Shown piece after piece: positions 1 to 7,941 of a stretch of DNA of 64,000 bases. The translations under genes and the position numbers were made by a program. Positions within the stretch are counted from its first letter, which is position 1. Every line of letters starts with the position of its first letter. The stretch is from Burkholderia anthina (lineage in GTDB: Bacteria; Pseudomonadota; Gammaproteobacteria; Burkholderiales; Burkholderiaceae). The notes under the pieces are model-generated. The model was not told the DNA's origin. It ran no database searches and saw only the letters and a list, made by a program, of their open reading frames with translations. Location: positions 248,001 to 312,000 of the forward strand of contig NZ_CABVLY010000005.1 in NCBI RefSeq assembly GCF_902498995.1, given 5' to 3'.

Positions 1-47
1 AATCCGCCGGTGATCGCGACTGCCTTGCCTTTCAGGTCGTGTTCCAT
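1..47 (-). CDS. SDR-family oxidoreductase, N-terminal fragment (cut by window edge)
   Basis: Reading leftwards from an ATG at 47, the first 15 codons give MEHDLKGKAVAITGG, the usual opening of a short-chain dehydrogenase just before the glycine-rich TGxxxGxG nucleotide-binding loop. A GGAGA ribosome-binding site lies 8 bases upstream. Only the N-terminus is inside the window, so substrate and family branch cannot be assigned. Confidence 0.75.
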   Translation of the reverse strand, partial: MEHDLKGKAVAITGG

Positions 48-152
48 CGGTGTGTTCTCCAGTGTCGAGGGTGTTCGATTATGCGCGTTGCGAGGCCGAT
101 ACCGGCCGCAGCCCGAGTGTGCCGCGCCGGCGTTTCGACAGCGTAGCGCCGT

Positions 153-440
153 TCATGCCGCCGTGCGCACGGCGACGAGGTTGCGGCGGCGCAGTGCCTC
201 CGTCGTCTCGCCCCGGTTGTCCGGGCGCCAGCCCGGCGGCGGCATCACGAAGCGCGGCGCGGTCCGGACGTCGCGGGCAGTGGCGACATCGCGGGCCAGG
301 CTTGCCCAGTGCTCGAAGCACGACACCGTCGCATCGGATACGGACCGTCTCGCTCGATCGCCAGGCAGTTCGCGACGAAGTACACGGCAAATGCGTGGGT
401 GCCGACGACGTCGGCAAGCTGATACGCCGGCGCTACGCCC
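153..440 (-). pseudogene. possible decayed gene, two reading frames
   Basis: The 48-584 stretch has no convincing intact gene. On the minus strand, two adjacent frames carry protein-like text. One includes LADVVGTHAFAVYFVANCLA (about 415-355), and a second, after an apparent frameshift near 335, includes FEHWASLARDVATARDV and APRFVMPPPGWRPDN before a stop at 153. Together they could be the remains of a gene of about 100 codons upstream of the partial SDR. I do not recognise the family, and the signal may be chance in GC-rich DNA. Confidence 0.25.
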
Positions 441-584
441 GTGCGGCACGACTGCACGCGCCGGCAGGCGGCCGGGCATAATGCGCGATCACGGTGCGCC
501 GCGCGGTGCGTCGTGATCGCGCCGGGCCCTTGAGCGGCCCGCGTCGCTTCCGTACCGAAACCCGAACCGCAACCCGTCAATCCC

Positions 585-1307
585 ATGCAAGTACTCGTCG
601 TTGGCGCCGGCAAGCTGGCAACCGAACTGCTCCGCTCGCATCAGCTCGATCCCGCAGTCTGTCACGTGATGCCCTGGTCGGATGGCGCGCGAGCCGATGC
701 CGGACGTAGCGATGCAAGCCATAGCGCCGCCCGACGTCACGATACCCGATCGATCGTCGTCCATGCCGGTTCCGGCCGCGAGCTGCCCGACGCAATCGCG
801 TTCTGCCGCGCCACGGGTTCGACGCTCATCGAGTTGTCGACCGGCTCCGGCCTCGAAACCGGATCACACGATTTCCCCGTCGTGCTCTGTCCGAACACGA
901 ACATCCTGATGCTCAAGTTCATGAGCATGCTGGAAACCAGCGGCCATCTGTTTCGCGACTGCAACATCAGCGTGACCGAATCGCATCAGGCCAGCAAGAC
1001 GTCCGTGCCCGGCACCGCGGTCGACATCGGTCAGTCGCTCGGCGTGCCGGCGCACGATATCCGCTCCGTGCGCGCCCCCGCCGAGCAGCGCGATGCCTTG
1101 CAGATTCCCGGCGACCAGCTCGGCCGCCACGCATTCCACCGGATCCGCATCGAGGACGGCGCGTGCAGCCTGCAGTTCGAATCCCGCGTGTATGGCGCAT
1201 CGCCCTACGCAGACGGCGTGTCGCGCATCGTCGACGCCGTGCGCCAGCGGGATCTCGAGCGGCGCCGTTATTCGATCGTCGAGTTCATTCGCAACGGCTG
1301 GCTGTAA
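585..1307 (+). CDS. dihydrodipicolinate reductase-like NAD(P)-binding protein
   Basis: A 240-residue protein with an N-terminal Rossmann start (VLVVGAGKLATELL) and, in the middle, the segment ESHQASKTSVPGTA. This resembles the DapB signature ExHHxxKxDxPSGTA: the first His, the Lys and the PxGTA end are kept, but the second His is Gln, the Asp is Ser and one residue is missing. The fold is therefore probably that of DapB, with the C-terminal substrate domain, but lysine biosynthesis is not assured. The gene stands alone, divergent from the partial SDR at the left edge and about 80 bases before the convergent end of the next SDR gene. There is no strong ribosome-binding site before the ATG at 585; it is the first start that keeps the Rossmann loop. 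Confidence 0.7.
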   Translation: MQVLVVGAGKLATELLRSHQLDPAVCHVMPWSDGARADAGRSDASHSAARRHDTRSIVVHAGSGRELPDAIAFCRATGSTLIELSTGSGLETGSHDFPVVLCPNTNILMLKFMSMLETSGHLFRDCNISVTESHQASKTSVPGTAVDIGQSLGVPAHDIRSVRAPAEQRDALQIPGDQLGRHAFHRIRIEDGACSLQFESRVYGASPYADGVSRIVDAVRQRDLERRRYSIVEFIRNGWL

Positions 1308-1388
1308 TCGCGCGTACGCACGCCCCGGCCGTCGACAGCGCTGACGACGCGCCCGCCGGCCGCCACCGCGCAGCCCTCCTCGCCCGCG

Positions 1389-2198
1389 TTATCCGTCGCC
1401 CAGCACGGCCCCGCTCTCCGGCAACGTCGCGCCGCCGTCGACGACGATCGTCTGCCCGGTGATGTACGCCGCATCGGCCGACGCGAGAAACAGCATCGCG
1501 TTCGCGATGTCCTCCGGCTCGCCCATCCGCGCGAGCGGAATGTCGCGCGCGATCTGCGCGGCGACCGACGCGTCGCCGAGATTGCCGGCGGCAGGCGTGC
1601 GAATCATCCCCGGCTCGACGCCATTGACCGTCACGTTGCGGCGCGCGAGTTCGAGCGCCGCCGCGCGGATGAAACCGTTCACGCCGGCCTTCGATGCCGC
1701 GTAATGCGCGAGCCCCGGATACACGACGCGCGGCCCCGTCACCGACGACGTGACGAGCAGCCGCCCGGCCCCCGCGCGCTCGAATGCGGGCAACGCGGCC
1801 TGCGCGAGCCAGAACAGCGCCGACAGGTTGACCGACAACGTCCGCTCGAGCACCGGCACATCGATCTGCGCAAACGGGGTCAGCGGGAAATACGCGGCGT
1901 TGTGCACGACGACGTCGAGCCGCCCGCCGTCGCGCTCGACCGCCGCGACGAGCGCGCAGAGTTCTTCGCGGCTCGCGGCGTCGACGCGATAGGCGCGCGC
2001 ATCGGCACCCGCGCTGGCAAGCGCCTCGGCCTGCGCGGCGGCCGCGTCGCCGTTGAGATCGGCGAGCGCGACGAACGCATCGGATTCCGCGAAACGGCGC
2101 GCGATCGCCGCGCCGATCCCCTGCGCGGCGCCCGTCACGAGCACGACCCGCCCGCTGAAATCCGCACGCAGGCGGCCGCTGCCCGGCGTGGCGTTCAT
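1389..2198 (-). CDS. SDR-family NAD(P)-dependent oxidoreductase
   Basis: A 269-residue classical short-chain dehydrogenase. It has the TGAAQGIG cofactor loop near residue 21, the NNA-type motif as HNAAYF, the catalytic Ser in TSSVTG, YAASK for Tyr/Lys, and a C-terminal ITGQTIVVDGG as in FabG-like enzymes. The substrate is unknown. The ATG at 2198 overlaps the stop of the upstream moaF gene (ATGA), so the two are translationally coupled, and both lie divergent to an AraC regulator that probably controls them. The reading frame continues open upstream, but that part belongs to the frame-shifted shadow of moaF. Confidence 0.9.
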   Translation of the reverse strand: MNATPGSGRLRADFSGRVVLVTGAAQGIGAAIARRFAESDAFVALADLNGDAAAAQAEALASAGADARAYRVDAASREELCALVAAVERDGGRLDVVVHNAAYFPLTPFAQIDVPVLERTLSVNLSALFWLAQAALPAFERAGAGRLLVTSSVTGPRVVYPGLAHYAASKAGVNGFIRAAALELARRNVTVNGVEPGMIRTPAAGNLGDASVAAQIARDIPLARMGEPEDIANAMLFLASADAAYITGQTIVVDGGATLPESGAVLGDG

Positions 2199-3028
2199 TG
2201 CGCCGCCTCGCCGCCGAGCGGATGCACGGTTTCGTTCAGCACCTGCGCATGCGCGCCGATCGGGAAATTCGACAGCGAGCCGAAATCGCCGCCCTGATAA
2301 CCGAAGATCTTGCCGTCGGTCTTGCGCTGCGCGAGATCGATCAGCACGACGCCGAGCGTCGGCACCACTTTCTCGCGCCAGACGAACAGATACAGTTGCG
2401 CCGCGATCTTGAAGTAATGGCAGCGGTCGACGTCGGCCAGCCCGCCTTCGACGCCCAGCAGGCACTGCCATGCATAGAAGTTCTCGTTCAGGTAGATGTG
2501 CTCGTAGCATTCGGTCGGGCTGTAGCGGTACATCGTCCGCTTGCCGATCAGCTCGCGCGTGGGCCCGTGCAGCGGGCCCGGCTCCGCATGGCCGCCGAGC
2601 GTGCCGTGCCGGAACGCGGCGTCGACGCCCGTCAGCGGCAACCCGCGCGCGACGCGCGTGAACGCGTCGATGTGCGTGTCCGCTTCGGTCGGCAGCGTGC
2701 CGATCACCGACGTCCACACACCATTGCCGATGTCGATCACGAGGCTGACCGACGTCGCGCGCGCCGCCGGGTCGATGTAGTCGACGAAGTACAGTTCGTC
2801 GCGCAGCCGCGTGACCCGGCACGGCGCATGCCCGCCCGTGTCGGTCGCCGCATCGCGCCATTGCAGCGCACCCGCCTCGAACGTATAGACGCGCCACGCG
2901 CCCGATGCGTCGCCGAGGACGAGCGCCCGCCCCGCGAGTGCGTTCACGGGCGTGAGGATGTTCGCGTCCGGCGCAAAACCGTCCGCCAGTGCGCCCACCT
3001 GAATGAATACCGGATCCTGTTGTTCCAC
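2195..3028 (-). CDS. moaF: MoaF-family protein
   Basis: A 277-residue protein that I place in the MoaF family, known from the Klebsiella monoamine regulon and often annotated as molybdenum cofactor biosynthesis protein F although its activity is unsettled. The sequence has two related halves with lipocalin-like strands: LAGRALVLGDASGAWRVYTF and YFVDYIDP in the first, and GKRTMYRYSP with LYLFVWREK in the second. The start chosen is the GTG at 3028, which has a perfect AGGAGG 6 bases away; the upstream ATGs at 3079 and 3211 lack such a site. The gene is first in an operon with the SDR. No transport or cofactor gene is adjacent, so its partner is unknown. Confidence 0.75.
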   Translation of the reverse strand: MEQQDPVFIQVGALADGFAPDANILTPVNALAGRALVLGDASGAWRVYTFEAGALQWRDAATDTGGHAPCRVTRLRDELYFVDYIDPAARATSVSLVIDIGNGVWTSVIGTLPTEADTHIDAFTRVARGLPLTGVDAAFRHGTLGGHAEPGPLHGPTRELIGKRTMYRYSPTECYEHIYLNENFYAWQCLLGVEGGLADVDRCHYFKIAAQLYLFVWREKVVPTLGVVLIDLAQRKTDGKIFGYQGGDFGSLSNFPIGAHAQVLNETVHPLGGEAAQ

Positions 3029-3197
3029 CTGCCGCCTCCTGCGCAACTTCAGGCCCGGCGGGCCGTGTACGCTGCTCATGTGCACATGGTGGCGGCTGCG
3101 CGCGCGGCGCGGTATCGGCCAAAAGGATGAAGGGCGCGCGCGGCCGGAACGCGCTAAAGTGCACGGAATCCGCGTCGCCGACGCGCCAGGATCACCC
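3029..3197. promoter_or_regulatory. divergent intergenic region with short palindrome
   Basis: The 169 bases between moaF and the divergent AraC gene must hold both promoters. A perfect 12-base palindrome, CATGTGCACATG, lies at 3077-3088. AraC proteins usually bind direct repeats, so its role as an operator is only a possibility. Confidence 0.3.
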
Positions 3198-3992
3198 ATG
3201 CACAGTGTCACCCACTACCGACGGATCGACGAAGGCATCGAGGCGATCAGCCTCGAGTCCGATCGCGCGTTTCCGCGGCATGCGCACGATGAATTCGGGG
3301 TCGGCGTGATCGTCAGCGGCGCGCATCGATCATGGAGCGGCCGCGGGCAGGTCGACGCGCTGGCCGGCGACGCGATCATGGTCAATCCCGGCGAAATGCA
3401 CGACGGCATGCCGATCGACGCGGGCACGGGCCGGCGCTGGCGGATGCTGTACCTCGCGCCCGCGCTGGTTGCGGGCGTCGCGGCGGAAGAAGGCCTCGGC
3501 GGCGTCGAACTCACGCATCCGGCCGTGCGCGACGCGCGGCTCGCCGCCGCGTTCGGCCGGCTGCATGCGCGGATCGTCGAAGGCGAAACGCCGGCGCTCG
3601 CGCGCGACGAAGCGCTCGTGATGCTGGTCGCCGGGCTGCTGGCCCGGCATGCGAACCGCGCACTGCCGGCCGCGCGCGTCGCGCCGGCGATCCGCGTTGC
3701 CCGCGAACGGCTCGATGCCGCGCCCGCCGCACCCGTTTCGCTTGCGGAACTGGCCGGCTTGAGCGGCGTGAGCCGCTTCCAGTTGCTGCGCGGGTTCGCA
3801 CGCGAACTCGGCATCACGCCGCATGCGTATCTGGTGCAGTCGCGCACGCGGCTCGCGCGTGCGCTGCTCGCGAGCGGCACACCGATCGCGGATGCGGCGG
3901 CCGAAGCCGGTTTTGCCGACCAGAGCCACCTGACGCGTGCCTTCGCGCGCCAGTTCGGGATCACGCCGGGAAGGTTCACGCAGGCCGGGTAA
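3198..3992 (+). CDS. AraC-family transcriptional regulator, cupin sensor domain
   Basis: A 264-residue regulator. The N-terminal half is a cupin-type effector domain (FPRHAHDEFGVGVIVSG, then VNPGEMHDG), as in the AraC-binding family. The C-terminal 100 residues are the paired helix-turn-helix of AraC proteins, with LAELAGLSGVSRFQLLRGF and the conserved AAEAGFADQSHLTRAFARQFGITPG. It is transcribed away from the moaF-SDR operon and is the obvious candidate to control it. The ATG at 3198 was chosen because the cupin domain begins directly after it; longer starts add non-conserved residues. Confidence 0.92.
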   Translation: MHSVTHYRRIDEGIEAISLESDRAFPRHAHDEFGVGVIVSGAHRSWSGRGQVDALAGDAIMVNPGEMHDGMPIDAGTGRRWRMLYLAPALVAGVAAEEGLGGVELTHPAVRDARLAAAFGRLHARIVEGETPALARDEALVMLVAGLLARHANRALPAARVAPAIRVARERLDAAPAAPVSLAELAGLSGVSRFQLLRGFARELGITPHAYLVQSRTRLARALLASGTPIADAAAEAGFADQSHLTRAFARQFGITPGRFTQAG

Positions 3993-4167
3993 CGGGCTTC
4001 GTTGCGCGACGCGCCTCTATCGCAACGACACGGGCCGTTGCCGTGACGTAGCGATGCCGATCGATCAGACAGACGCTGTGCCCCATGCGGAAACACCGGG
4101 TGCCGCCACGCACATCGCTGCAATTTCGTTCAAGACGCCCTCGCCGCCGCACGCGATGATGCGGCGC

Positions 4168-5124
4168 ATGAAAACACGACTGATCGGCTATCTCTACCTC
4201 GCCGCCGCGATGACCGGCGTCGGCAGCACCGTCATCGCGAGCCGCTTCGCGGCCGGCGGCCTGCCGCCGTTCACGGCCACCGCGCTGCGCTTCCTGATCG
4301 CGACCCCGCTGCTGTTCGCGCTGATGCGTGCGCAACGCATGCGCTGGCCGCGCATCGGCACGCGCGACGCCGTGCTGCTCGTCGTCCAGGCGGCCGCGGG
4401 CGGCGTCGGCTATACGGTGCTGCTGATCAGCGGCACGAAGCTGTCGTCGCCGGTCGATGCGGGCGTGATGCTCGGCACGCTGCCGGCGATGTCGACGCTG
4501 ATCGCGGCCATCGTGCTGCGTGAGCGGCAGACACTTCGCGACTGGGGCGCGGCCGCGCTCGCCACCGCCGGCGTCCTGTTCGTCACGTTCGCGCCCGGTC
4601 AGGCCATGCCGTCGCTGCAGACGCTCGCCGGCGATGCGCTGGTGCTCGCCGCCGTCGCATGCGAGGCCGTGTTCATCCTGCTGAACCGGCGGCTGTCGGC
4701 GCCGTTGCCGCCGCTCGCGCTGTCGACGGCGATGTCGGGCCTCGGCTTCGTGCTCGCGCTGGTGCCGGCCGCATTCGAATGGCACGCGGCAGCGGCCGGC
4801 TGGACGATCGGCGCCGTTTCGGCGATCGCATACTACGCGCTGGTGCCGACCGTGCTCGGTTATGTGTGCTGGTATGCGGGTTCCGCGCGTACGAGCGGCA
4901 CCGAAGCCGCGCTGTTCACGGCGGTCGCGCCCGTCTCGGCCGTGCTGTTCGCCGTCGCGCTGTTCGGCGAGACACTGGGCGGCACGCGGCTTCTGGGTAT
5001 CGCGCTCGTCGTCGCCGGGATGCTGGCAGGCGCAACGCGGCGACGTGAACCGCCGGCGCGCGACACGACAGCACCGTCGGCGCTGCCGGCCCGCCCGGCG
5101 GCGTCCTCGCCGACCGCCGACTGA
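4168..5124 (+). CDS. EamA/DMT-family inner-membrane transporter
   Basis: About 318 residues with ten predicted membrane helices arranged as two five-helix EamA repeats, beginning LIGYLYLAAAMTGVGSTVIA and ending with the helix LLGIALVVAGMLAG. Members of the drug/metabolite transporter superfamily export amino acids, drugs or metabolites; this one cannot be assigned a substrate. The start is uncertain: ATGs at 4156, 4159 and 4168 are equivalent for the first helix, and one at 4054 would add 38 polar residues. The C-terminal tail of about 30 residues is Arg/Pro/Ala rich and cytoplasmic. The gene stands alone. Confidence 0.88.
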   Translation: MKTRLIGYLYLAAAMTGVGSTVIASRFAAGGLPPFTATALRFLIATPLLFALMRAQRMRWPRIGTRDAVLLVVQAAAGGVGYTVLLISGTKLSSPVDAGVMLGTLPAMSTLIAAIVLRERQTLRDWGAAALATAGVLFVTFAPGQAMPSLQTLAGDALVLAAVACEAVFILLNRRLSAPLPPLALSTAMSGLGFVLALVPAAFEWHAAAAGWTIGAVSAIAYYALVPTVLGYVCWYAGSARTSGTEAALFTAVAPVSAVLFAVALFGETLGGTRLLGIALVVAGMLAGATRRREPPARDTTAPSALPARPAASSPTAD

Positions 5125-5465
5125 TCCGCGTCCGGCGCGCCGCATGCGCGGCGCCGGGTTTCCCGGTCCGCCCGGCGTCAGCCCGAGCCGTGCCGGGCGA
5201 TGGATGCGGTGCACGACATCACGCGACCGCGATCGCCGCGGCGCGGGCCGGCCGGGTCGCCACACTCCGACACACGCGTCGCGTCCGACAGCCTGTCCGG
5301 CAGCGACGCCGCCCCACCATCGACCGATGCCCCGCCACCGCCCCCATCGGCGGCGATTGTAGGAATGTGTCCATCGGCGGCAAAACCGTTGCGCCCCATC
5401 GCACAAGATGCAATATTCGCGTGGCCGGGCCTTTTGACAACCATCGAACAACAATTCGCCACGTC
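5125..5465. other. intergenic, no gene seen
   Basis: 341 GC-rich bases between the transporter and the next gene. The open frames here are shadows. The last 90 bases are richer in A/T and probably hold the promoter of the downstream membrane protein. No clear operator or hairpin was found. Confidence 0.5.
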
Positions 5466-6038
5466 ATGAACAAGAAGGAAGCCAAAACAAGAATCGCGGC
5501 GCTGCTGTCCGCGGGTGCGAGGAAAGCCGACGTGCTGGCCGAACTGGCCGGACACGGCCTCAAGGATCGCGTGCTCGCGCGCCTGATCGCGTCGCGCCCC
5601 GACCCGGAGCTGTGCAGAAAGAACAAGGTGCACACGTGGATCCTGGTCGGCCTCGGCATCGCGCAACTCGTGATCAGCCTCGCGCTCGCCTACCTGTTCT
5701 CCGCCGCCGCGGACCACCTCGGCACGGCGGGCGTACTCGGCAAAGGCCTCGCGGTGCTGTTCGTCGTGCTGACCGTGCCGCTGTCGCTGCTGTTCATCTG
5801 GGGCTTCGCGACCCATCGCGTCGGCGCGTATCACGCGTTCATCATCCTGTCGCTGCTGCAACTGCCGAAGACCATCGCCGATCTCGGACAGGATCCGTCG
5901 AGCGCACTGCCGAGCCTCGCGGTGACGGTCGTGCTGGTGGGTTACGTCTGGTTCGTCCGCAACCGGATGTTCCCGGACTTCGGCTGGTTCACGCCGCGCA
6001 AGGTCGAAGGCCGTTACGCGTTCGTGGAAACCGCCTGA
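5466..6038 (+). CDS. membrane protein of unknown function
   Basis: A 190-residue protein. The first 50 residues are soluble and helical (KEAKTRIAALLSAGARKADV, with a KDRVLARLIAS repeat-like stretch) and look like a small helical domain. Then come four hydrophobic segments: ILVGLGIAQLVISLALAYLF, LAVLFVVLTVPLSLLFIWGF, AYHAFIILSLLQLP and LAVTVVLVGYVWFVRN. The C-terminus has the Phe/Trp-rich FPDFGWFTPRKV. I do not recognise the family. It stands alone. A hairpin 35 bases after the stop may end its transcript but has its T-run on the other side. Confidence 0.75.
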   Translation: MNKKEAKTRIAALLSAGARKADVLAELAGHGLKDRVLARLIASRPDPELCRKNKVHTWILVGLGIAQLVISLALAYLFSAAADHLGTAGVLGKGLAVLFVVLTVPLSLLFIWGFATHRVGAYHAFIILSLLQLPKTIADLGQDPSSALPSLAVTVVLVGYVWFVRNRMFPDFGWFTPRKVEGRYAFVETA

Positions 6039-6066
6039 CGCGGGCTGCAGCCGCATCGCGAACGAT

Positions 6067-6113
6067 AAAAAAAGGCGCCGGGCCGCCCCGCACTCGCGGG
6101 ACGGCCCGGCGCC
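6067..6113 (-). terminator. intrinsic terminator for the entericidin gene
   Basis: A perfect 12-base inverted repeat (GGCGCCGGGCCG at 6074-6085, CGGCCCGGCGCC at 6102-6113) is preceded by seven A residues at 6067-6073. Read on the minus strand this is a strong stem followed by a U-run, 25 bases after the entericidin stop. On the plus strand the stem is followed only by TT, so it would act weakly for the membrane-protein gene. Confidence 0.85.
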
Positions 6114-6137
6114 TTCCGCATTCCGGAACCCGGCAGC

Positions 6138-6272
6138 TTACTTGGCCTTGTCGGCCGTATCGCTGATCGCCTGGCCACCCTTCGAAATATCCTGACCCAT
6201 GCCTGCGACGGTATTGCAACCGGCGAGCGCGGCGGTCACCACCAGCAGCATTGCAGCAATCGTACGCGTCAT
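6138..6272 (-). CDS. entericidin A/B-family small lipoprotein
   Basis: A 44-residue lipoprotein, too short for most gene-finding cut-offs. It begins MTRTIAAMLLVVTAALAGC, a signal peptide ending in the lipobox LAGC with the lipidated Cys at residue 19. The mature part, NTVAGMGQDISKGGQAISD, is the typical entericidin pattern (NTxxGxGxDxxxxGxxI). Two ATGs are present. The one at 6272 is preferred because AAGGAG lies 7 bases before it, whereas the ATG at 6278 almost touches that site. Entericidins are small outer-membrane-directed lipoproteins, linked in E. coli to stationary-phase lysis and envelope stress. The gene is monocistronic, with its own terminator. Confidence 0.92.
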   Translation of the reverse strand: MTRTIAAMLLVVTAALAGCNTVAGMGQDISKGGQAISDTADKAK

Positions 6273-6442
6273 TCTCATTCTCCTTCGAATCAACAAGCCC
6301 GACCGGGCGAATCGTCACGGCGTCGCGCCCTGCCACATGCAGGACACGGGGCCTGACCTGATTATACGGAGACGGCTGCCGCGCGCCAGTGCGAGCCGGC
6401 AGGTGTGACACCGATCACACAGGCGGTTTGCGCAGATTTTCC

Positions 6443-6486
6443 TTGACTTCGCCACCCTTCGAACTAATATACGCACCGCGTATATT
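6443..6486 (+). promoter_or_regulatory. pyrB promoter overlapped by a perfect palindromic operator
   Basis: TTGACT at 6443-6448 and TAATAT at 6465-6470 form a sigma70-type promoter with a 16-base spacer. From 6466 to 6486 lies a perfect inverted repeat, arms AATATACGC and GCGTATATT separated by ACC. The repeat covers the -10 element and start region, so a protein bound there would repress. The following gene begins with a helix-turn-helix domain, which is the natural candidate for the ligand (inference). Confidence 0.75.
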
Positions 6487-6504
6487 TTCCACGAGGTGCC
6501 GCCG

Positions 6505-7800
6505 ATGACCGTTCCCCAGCAAGCCTTCCTGCGCGACGCGATGCGCCGCCTCAACATGACCCGCGAAGCGTTCGCGAACCGCATCGGCGTTAGCCGCCGC
6601 GCGCTGGATACGTGGCTGTTGCCCGACGATTCGCAGGAATCGCGCGGCATGCCCGAGATCGTCGAGCGCTTCGTGTCGGAAATCGTCGAGCGCTCGGAAC
6701 CCGACGGCGCGAACCATACGCAAAGCGTAGATAAACAGGGATTCGCGAATCAGTTCCTGTTCGAAGGCAAGCCGCAACTGATCTCGGTGGACCAGTTCTC
6801 GCGGGATTCGGTCGAGGCGCTGTTCCGCGTCGCCGACGTGATGCAGCCGATCGCGCGCCGCCACAAGATTTCGCGCGTGCTCGAAGGCGCCGTGCTCGGC
6901 AACCTGTTCTTCGAAGCCAGCACGCGCACGCGCGTGTCGTTCGGCGCGGCGTTCTGCCGGCTCGGCGGCTCGGTGTGCGACACGACCGGCTTCACGTTCT
7001 CGTCGATGGCCAAGGGCGAATCGATCTACGACACGAGCCGCGTGATGGCCGGCTACGTCGACGCGCTCGTGATCCGCCATCCGGAGAAGGGCTCGGTCGC
7101 CGAGTTCGCGCGCGCGACCAACCTGCCGGTCATCAACGGCGGCGACGGCCCCGGCGAACACCCGAGCCAGGCGCTGCTCGATCTCTATACGATCCAGCGC
7201 GAGTTCTCGCGGCTCGGCAAGATCGTCGACGGCGCGCATATCGCGCTCGTCGGCGACCTGAAATACGGCCGCACCGTGCATTCGCTCGTCAAGCTGCTCG
7301 CGCTGTACCGCGGGCTCAAGTTCACGCTCGTGTCGCCGCCGACGCTCGAAATGCCGGCCTACATCATCGACCAGATCGCGACGAACGGCCACGTGATCGA
7401 GCAGACGAACGACCTCGCGGCCGGGCTGCGCGGCGCGGACGTCGTCTATGCGACGCGGATCCAGAAGGAGCGCTTCACCGACGAATCGTTCGAAGGCTAC
7501 ACGCCGGATTTCCAGATCAACCAGGCGCTCGTCGATTCCGTCTGCAAACCCGACACGCTGATCATGCACCCGCTGCCGCGCGACAGCCGGCCCGGCGCGA
7601 ACGACCTGTCGGTCGACCTGAACCGCGATCCGCGCCTTGCGATCTTCCGCCAGACCGACAACGGCATTCCGGTGCGCATGGCGATCTTCGCGGTGCTGCT
7701 CGGCGTCGAGAACCTCGTCCAGCATTCGATGCGCGACGCGACGTGGCGCCCGCCGGCCTACCTCGGGCCCGAGGACGCGGTGTTTCACGGGATCGACTGA
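6505..7800 (+). CDS. pyrB: aspartate carbamoyltransferase with N-terminal helix-turn-helix domain
   Basis: A 431-residue protein, about 120 longer than a normal catalytic chain. Residues 80-431 form the transcarbamylase: ASTRTR at 138-143 binds carbamoyl phosphate, AKGES follows near 169, HPSQALLDL at 219-227 and HPLPRDSRPG further on complete the two domains. These convert carbamoyl phosphate and aspartate to carbamoyl-aspartate in pyrimidine synthesis. Residues 1-62 are extra and look like a small Xre/Cro-like DNA-binding fold (LNMTREAFANRIGVSRRALD). The ATG at 6505 has GAGG 8 bases upstream; a GTG at 6496 is less likely. The gene is monocistronic, with an overlapping palindrome upstream and an intrinsic terminator downstream. 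Autoregulation is an inference from this layout. It may duplicate a standard pyrB elsewhere in the genome. Confidence 0.92.
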   Translation: MTVPQQAFLRDAMRRLNMTREAFANRIGVSRRALDTWLLPDDSQESRGMPEIVERFVSEIVERSEPDGANHTQSVDKQGFANQFLFEGKPQLISVDQFSRDSVEALFRVADVMQPIARRHKISRVLEGAVLGNLFFEASTRTRVSFGAAFCRLGGSVCDTTGFTFSSMAKGESIYDTSRVMAGYVDALVIRHPEKGSVAEFARATNLPVINGGDGPGEHPSQALLDLYTIQREFSRLGKIVDGAHIALVGDLKYGRTVHSLVKLLALYRGLKFTLVSPPTLEMPAYIIDQIATNGHVIEQTNDLAAGLRGADVVYATRIQKERFTDESFEGYTPDFQINQALVDSVCKPDTLIMHPLPRDSRPGANDLSVDLNRDPRLAIFRQTDNGIPVRMAIFAVLLGVENLVQHSMRDATWRPPAYLGPEDAVFHGID

Positions 7801-7826
7801 TCCGCATCCGGTGCGGCGCGGCCGGG

Positions 7827-7848
7827 CTTGAGACTGTTTCGTCTCAAG
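7827..7848. repeat. short perfect inverted repeat after pyrB
   Basis: CTTGAGAC at 7827-7834 and GTCTCAAG at 7841-7848 are perfect 8-base arms around TGTTTC. There is no T-run after it, and the true terminator follows 28 bases later. It may stabilise the 3' end of the mRNA or assist termination. Confidence 0.5.
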
Positions 7849-7875
7849 GGCCGCGCGCCGACGTAACGCACACGA

Positions 7876-7901
7876 CGCGCCGCCTTGCACGGCGCGTTTT
7901 T
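7876..7901 (+). terminator. intrinsic terminator of pyrB
   Basis: CGCGCCG at 7876-7882 and CGGCGCG at 7890-7896 form a 7-base GC stem with a 7-base loop, followed by TTTTT at 7897-7901. It lies 75 bases after the pyrB stop, in the space before the convergent toxin gene. Confidence 0.85.
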
Positions 7902-7941
7902 CATTTTCGACGCGGGCCGTGCGGGGCCGCGCCGCCCTGCG

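Noticed and set aside
1389..3164. A 591-codon open frame covering the SDR and an extended N-terminus
   Set aside because: The part upstream of 2198 is Arg-rich shadow text antisense-free but out of frame with moaF, which has its own motifs and ribosome-binding site. The SDR starts at 2198.
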